8,873 nt of DNA from Herminiimonas sp. (lineage in GTDB: Bacteria; Pseudomonadota; Gammaproteobacteria; Burkholderiales; Burkholderiaceae): contig JACMQD010000196.1 of the NCBI GenBank assembly GCA_014377155.1, positions 1 through 8,873 on the forward strand, read 5' to 3'. Below, one piece after another: positions 6,233 to 8,873 of this stretch. The position numbers and the translations under genes are program-made. Under the pieces are notes generated by a model. The model was not told the DNA's origin. It saw only the letters and a list, made by a program, of their open reading frames with translations, and made no database searches. Position 1 is the stretch's first letter. Each line of letters opens with the position of its first letter.

Positions 6233-7263
6233 GATGACCACACCGTACCGACGTCGCGCGCCCATACCGTTCCATGGGCGATGACCCCTGCCTCGACGAT
6301 GATGGCTTCCGCGCTGATGGTGGAAGGCTGGTCGATCGTGCCGATCTCGGCGCCCGTGCCGATGATGACCTTCTGCTCCGAAATGACGACCCCGCCAACG
6401 CGCGCGCGATGAAACAATTTGATGTCGCCTTCGCTGACCACGGACCCGGTGACGATCGACTCGCTACCGAGGCTGAGACCCTTTCTGGCTTTGATATCGC
6501 CTTCTACGATGGTGTAGGCGCCAACGACCAGGTGGCCGGTCACGATCAGCGATCCGGCAAAGCGGCGGTGGCGTGGCAGCACGCAGTTTCCTTGCACCAT
6601 GAACAGGCTGTCGCTACGTCGGATGGCGCCCGGCACCGACTCGAAGCTGTGCAGTACACCGTCCGTGTGACCGCGGGAAGCGGTCCCTCGGTAAGCAGCG
6701 CCGAAGTAAATGGTCGGCGCATGAAGCCGCTCGAAACAGCAGCGGTTCTTGAGCTCGATAGCGAGCGCCGACGAAACCCGCCGCAATGCCACGCACGAGA
6801 CACCGAGCGTGAGCCAGCCTTCGGCGTGTGCCCATTCACGCAATTCCGAATGCGGACCCAGATGCACATGGCCAGCGGCGAACAGTCCCGAGAATGTGTC
6901 ATGGCCAATGCTGTGCAGGTCGGCGTTGACATACAGGGGCACCGCACACTTGACGGAGCGCTGCAGCCGCAGCGCATGGAAGGCGATCAGCGGCCTCGTC
7001 GCTTTCTCCCAGTCCATCCGTTCTGCATGCATTGGCACCGGTTCGAACAAGCCAGTACATGCTTCCGGGCTGGCAGCCAGCGACGACAGAATTTCGTGTC
7101 GAAACGCTTCCGCGAAATGGCCGGTATGGCGGGTGTAGCATTTCGAAACCGGCAACGGCTGGCAATCGGTGGGCATGCGCCACTCCCGATAGGCCGGCCG
7201 GAATGCGATCACCATGAATGCAACGCAGACGCTGAAAAACCCACTATAGGCTACGATAATCAC
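6229..7263 (-). CDS. Membrane-anchored bactofilin-like beta-helix protein
   Basis: 344-residue protein starting at GTG 7263, which overlaps the glycosyltransferase stop as GTGA; a longer reading to 7308 would lie inside the glycosyltransferase gene. Residues about 2-21 (AYSGFFSVCVAFMVIAF) form one membrane segment without charges before it and with FRPAYREWR after it, so the rest is probably cytoplasmic by the positive-inside rule. Residues about 235-335 are short repeated turns with regularly spaced Gly, Val and Ile (GSLIVTGHLVVGAYTIVEGD, VTGSVVSEGDIKLF, VVISEQKVIIGTGAEIGTI), the pattern of bactofilins (DUF583), which form cytoskeletal filaments from a beta-helix core. A second, less regular stretch at about 120-190 may be a further helix. 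Bactofilins are known to localise wall or polysaccharide enzymes in other bacteria. Coupling to the synthase suggests a scaffold for it; this is inference. A hexapeptide-type acyltransferase fold is the alternative, but no catalytic His motif was seen. Confidence 0.75.
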   Translation of the reverse strand: MIIVAYSGFFSVCVAFMVIAFRPAYREWRMPTDCQPLPVSKCYTRHTGHFAEAFRHEILSSLAASPEACTGLFEPVPMHAERMDWEKATRPLIAFHALRLQRSVKCAVPLYVNADLHSIGHDTFSGLFAAGHVHLGPHSELREWAHAEGWLTLGVSCVALRRVSSALAIELKNRCCFERLHAPTIYFGAAYRGTASRGHTDGVLHSFESVPGAIRRSDSLFMVQGNCVLPRHRRFAGSLIVTGHLVVGAYTIVEGDIKARKGLSLGSESIVTGSVVSEGDIKLFHRARVGGVVISEQKVIIGTGAEIGTIDQPSTISAEAIIVEAGVIAHGTVWARDVGTVWSS

Positions 7264-8789
7264 GGCAGGGCCGCTGCAGGTTTGCGGTAGCGGATGGTTT
7301 TGTCCCACGCGATGTCGCGTCGCAAAAGCCGGTCGACCATCAGGCTGGCAACCGCGCGCGTGATCGAGAAGACGCTGACCGTGAAGCCCAGGAGATTGAA
7401 CGGCAGCAGCCGAATTCGGTTGCGGTTACCATCGAGCAGGACGGCAATCACGATCTGAAAAAAGGCTGCGAAGTTACCCATGGCGCCATAGGCGATCAGT
7501 GCGAAGACTGGGATCAGGCTGGCAAGCATGGCGCCGCCATTGACAAAATACAGCACGATGGCCAGCAACCAGCCGACAATCAGCAAGGGCGGGATAACGA
7601 AGACGAATAGCAGCAACAGGCCATCGATACGCTCGCGCAGGGTCAGATACGGACTGGTCGCAAACGCCAGCCAGTAGCGCATCAGCACCTGGTTATGTCC
7701 TTTGGCCCAGCGCTTGATCTGCTTGATGCGCGTGGCCCAGTCCTGCGGCACCTCCTCGTAGCATTCGGCGCGATTGGTGTAGACCGTCTTCCAGCCATTG
7801 AGGATCAGACGATAAGTAATATCGGTATCTTCGGCAAGCATATCGTCATGCCAGCCACCCACGGCAGCGACGGCTGAAATGCGTACGCCGCCGACCGTGC
7901 CGCCGTACTGTGGTACCAGCCGCAAGTTCATGCGCGCCTGCTGGTCGACCTGGTAGCCGCCCGAACGTTCGAGATCGAGAAGGCGGGTCAGCAGATTGGC
8001 GCCGGCGTTCATCGGTACCACGCGACCCATCACGGCACCCACCTCCGGATCGAAGAACGGTGCCACCAGTTGCTTGAGCAAGCCCTGGCCAGGTACGTAA
8101 TCGGCGTCGAAGACGATCACGATGTCGCCTTCGGCAAACGCCAGCGCATCCTTGAGTGCGGCAGACTTGCCAGCCTTTCCCTCACTGCGGTGAAACGGAA
8201 ACAGGCGCTGCGGAAATTGCCCGGCATAGTGCTCGATGATTTTGCGCGTGCCGTCGGATGAACGATCGTTGACCGGAATGATCTTCAATCGGTCGGCCGG
8301 ATAATCGCTATCGAGCAAAGCCTCGATACAACCGGCGATGACCTGATCTTCGTTGTGCGCGGCGATCAGTACGGTAATCAGCGGCCATTGCGCGGTGTCG
8401 ATGTCGATATAAGGATGGCGTTGTGTTCCGTACAGGCGGCTGATCGTGAAAACGAAATGCCGTATGCCGTAGACCATCATGATCAGTACGATCAGAAACA
8501 GGCTGGCGGTCGCCGCCGTGATCAAGGGCGACTGACTGGAGCCGGCCGCAATACGAGAAGTGCGCGCTGTCATCACCGATTTTGGTTGGTCCGGCACTTC
8601 TTGCGTGATATGCGGCGACAACGTAGTCGTCATCTTCAGCGGCAAAAACGACTGCACCTTGAGCGGGCGGACACCGTGCTCGTGCGACCGTATCACAGGA
8701 CCGGGCAGGTCGGCGCGTGCAATTTTCTCCGTTGGCTGCGCACCTGCGGGTGCTGCAAGCACTGCCCAGGCAAACGATACGCCCAACAT
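7260..8789 (-). CDS. Processive family 2 glycosyltransferase, polysaccharide synthase
   Basis: Inner-membrane synthase that should polymerise a nucleotide-sugar and pass the chain through the membrane, like PgaC, HasA or NfrB. From ATG 8789 it is 509 residues. One membrane segment lies at about 88-108. The GT-A domain (about 137-362) carries AHNE (144-147), NDRSSDGT (174-181), DADY (228-231, nucleotide/metal DxD), LAEDTDI (318-324, catalytic Asp region) and QIKRW (357-361, the QxxRW motif of processive enzymes). Further membrane segments lie at about 388-416, 421-452 and 461-485. No PilZ or other c-di-GMP domain is visible. Residues 1-18 resemble a signal peptide (VSFAWAVLAAPAGAQ), followed by about 70 linker residues that would be periplasmic. 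The start is uncertain: the frame is open to the right edge, with no ATG, GTG or TTG upstream inside the window, and the best ribosome-binding site nearby points to an out-of-frame ATG. Acceptor and donor sugars are not readable; UDP-ManNAc or UDP-GlcNAc is suggested by wecB. Confidence 0.9.
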   Translation of the reverse strand: MLGVSFAWAVLAAPAGAQPTEKIARADLPGPVIRSHEHGVRPLKVQSFLPLKMTTTLSPHITQEVPDQPKSVMTARTSRIAAGSSQSPLITAATASLFLIVLIMMVYGIRHFVFTISRLYGTQRHPYIDIDTAQWPLITVLIAAHNEDQVIAGCIEALLDSDYPADRLKIIPVNDRSSDGTRKIIEHYAGQFPQRLFPFHRSEGKAGKSAALKDALAFAEGDIVIVFDADYVPGQGLLKQLVAPFFDPEVGAVMGRVVPMNAGANLLTRLLDLERSGGYQVDQQARMNLRLVPQYGGTVGGVRISAVAAVGGWHDDMLAEDTDITYRLILNGWKTVYTNRAECYEEVPQDWATRIKQIKRWAKGHNQVLMRYWLAFATSPYLTLRERIDGLLLLFVFVIPPLLIVGWLLAIVLYFVNGGAMLASLIPVFALIAYGAMGNFAAFFQIVIAVLLDGNRNRIRLLPFNLLGFTVSVFSITRAVASLMVDRLLRRDIAWDKTIRYRKPAAALP

Positions 8790-8812
8790 CCATTCGATGC
8801 CTGCCAGTCCAT
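8693..8812 (-). other. Possible 39-codon leader ORF overlapping the synthase start
   Basis: ATG 8812 is preceded by GGAGGGG (8827-8821) at 8 bases, the strongest Shine-Dalgarno sequence in the window. The frame begins MDWQASNGCWAYRLPGQ and ends at TGA 8695-8693 after 39 residues, overlapping the first part of the glycosyltransferase in another frame. The product has no recognisable feature. It may be a leader peptide coupled to the synthase, or the sign of a frameshift or misread base near the synthase N-terminus, or chance. Confidence 0.25.
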
Positions 8813-8820
8813 GACGAACA

Positions 8821-8827
8821 CCCCTCC
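8821..8827 (-). promoter_or_regulatory. Strong Shine-Dalgarno sequence near the synthase start
   Basis: GGAGGGG on the minus strand lies 8 bases before ATG 8812 and 31 bases before ATG 8789. The spacing fits the former, which is out of frame with the glycosyltransferase. It leaves the initiation point of the synthase unsettled. Confidence 0.5.
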
Positions 8828-8873
8828 GCTCTGCAACGAGCCTCGTGCAACATCTGCAGGAATGGCTACCCGA

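Noticed and set aside
6274..7290. Long open frame on the plus strand (338 codons) opposite the bactofilin-like gene
   Set aside because: It lies wholly antisense to a coupled, family-like gene, its translation shows no domain pattern, and long antisense frames are common in G+C-rich coding DNA.
7264..7308. Upstream start of the bactofilin-like protein
   Set aside because: It would overlap the glycosyltransferase by 49 bases; the GTG overlapping the stop by four bases matches the other junctions of the cluster.
217..8789. Assignment to the PgaABCD poly-GlcNAc system
   Set aside because: There is no PgaA-like TPR barrel, no PgaB-type GH153 domain and no PgaD; the presence of wecB and a bactofilin-like gene also differs.

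Overview
The window looks like part of a betaproteobacterial chromosome, perhaps Burkholderiales/Oxalobacteraceae-like. This rests on the G+C-rich sequence, the compact gene packing and the N-terminus of EarP (the EF-P arginine rhamnosyltransferase of beta- and gammaproteobacteria) at the left edge. The lineage is an inference from family distribution, not a measurement. All recognisable genes are on the minus strand, so transcription runs from high to low coordinates.

Layout in transcription order: (1) a membrane-embedded processive family 2 glycosyltransferase (7260-8789); (2) a membrane-anchored, bactofilin-like beta-helix protein (6229-7263) with a 4-base GTGA overlap; (3) an exported, mostly helical protein (5249-6232) with a 4-base ATGA overlap; then a 114-base gap with an inverted repeat and a T-tract; (4) UDP-GlcNAc 2-epimerase WecB (3929-5134); (5) a YaiO-like outer-membrane beta-barrel (3024-3851, or from 3932 with an ATGA overlap); (6) an unrecognised multi-pass membrane protein (2186-3016); then a gap of about 106 bases with five 11-base tandem repeats; (7) a lipoprotein with a glutamine-amidotransferase-like domain and a divergent polysaccharide-deacetylase domain (217-2079); a hairpin just past its stop; and (8) the first 47 codons of earP, which runs off the left edge (1-141). 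No tRNA, rRNA, CRISPR array, transposase or integrase was seen, and no stretch over 300 bases lacks a gene.

Read together, genes 1 to 7 look like a synthase-dependent exopolysaccharide system. WecB would supply UDP-ManNAc, the glycosyltransferase would polymerise and translocate the chain, the bactofilin-like protein would scaffold or localise the synthase, the helical exported protein and the deacetylase lipoprotein would trim or modify the polymer, and the YaiO-like barrel would export it. The set matches none of the textbook systems (Pga, Bcs, Alg, Pel) gene for gene. The closest parallels I know are the E. coli yaiO/yaiP/yaiS neighbourhood (barrel, family 2 glycosyltransferase, deacetylase) and the NfrA/NfrB/WecB surface glycan used by phage N4. 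The function is inferred from families and context; the polymer itself cannot be read from the DNA.
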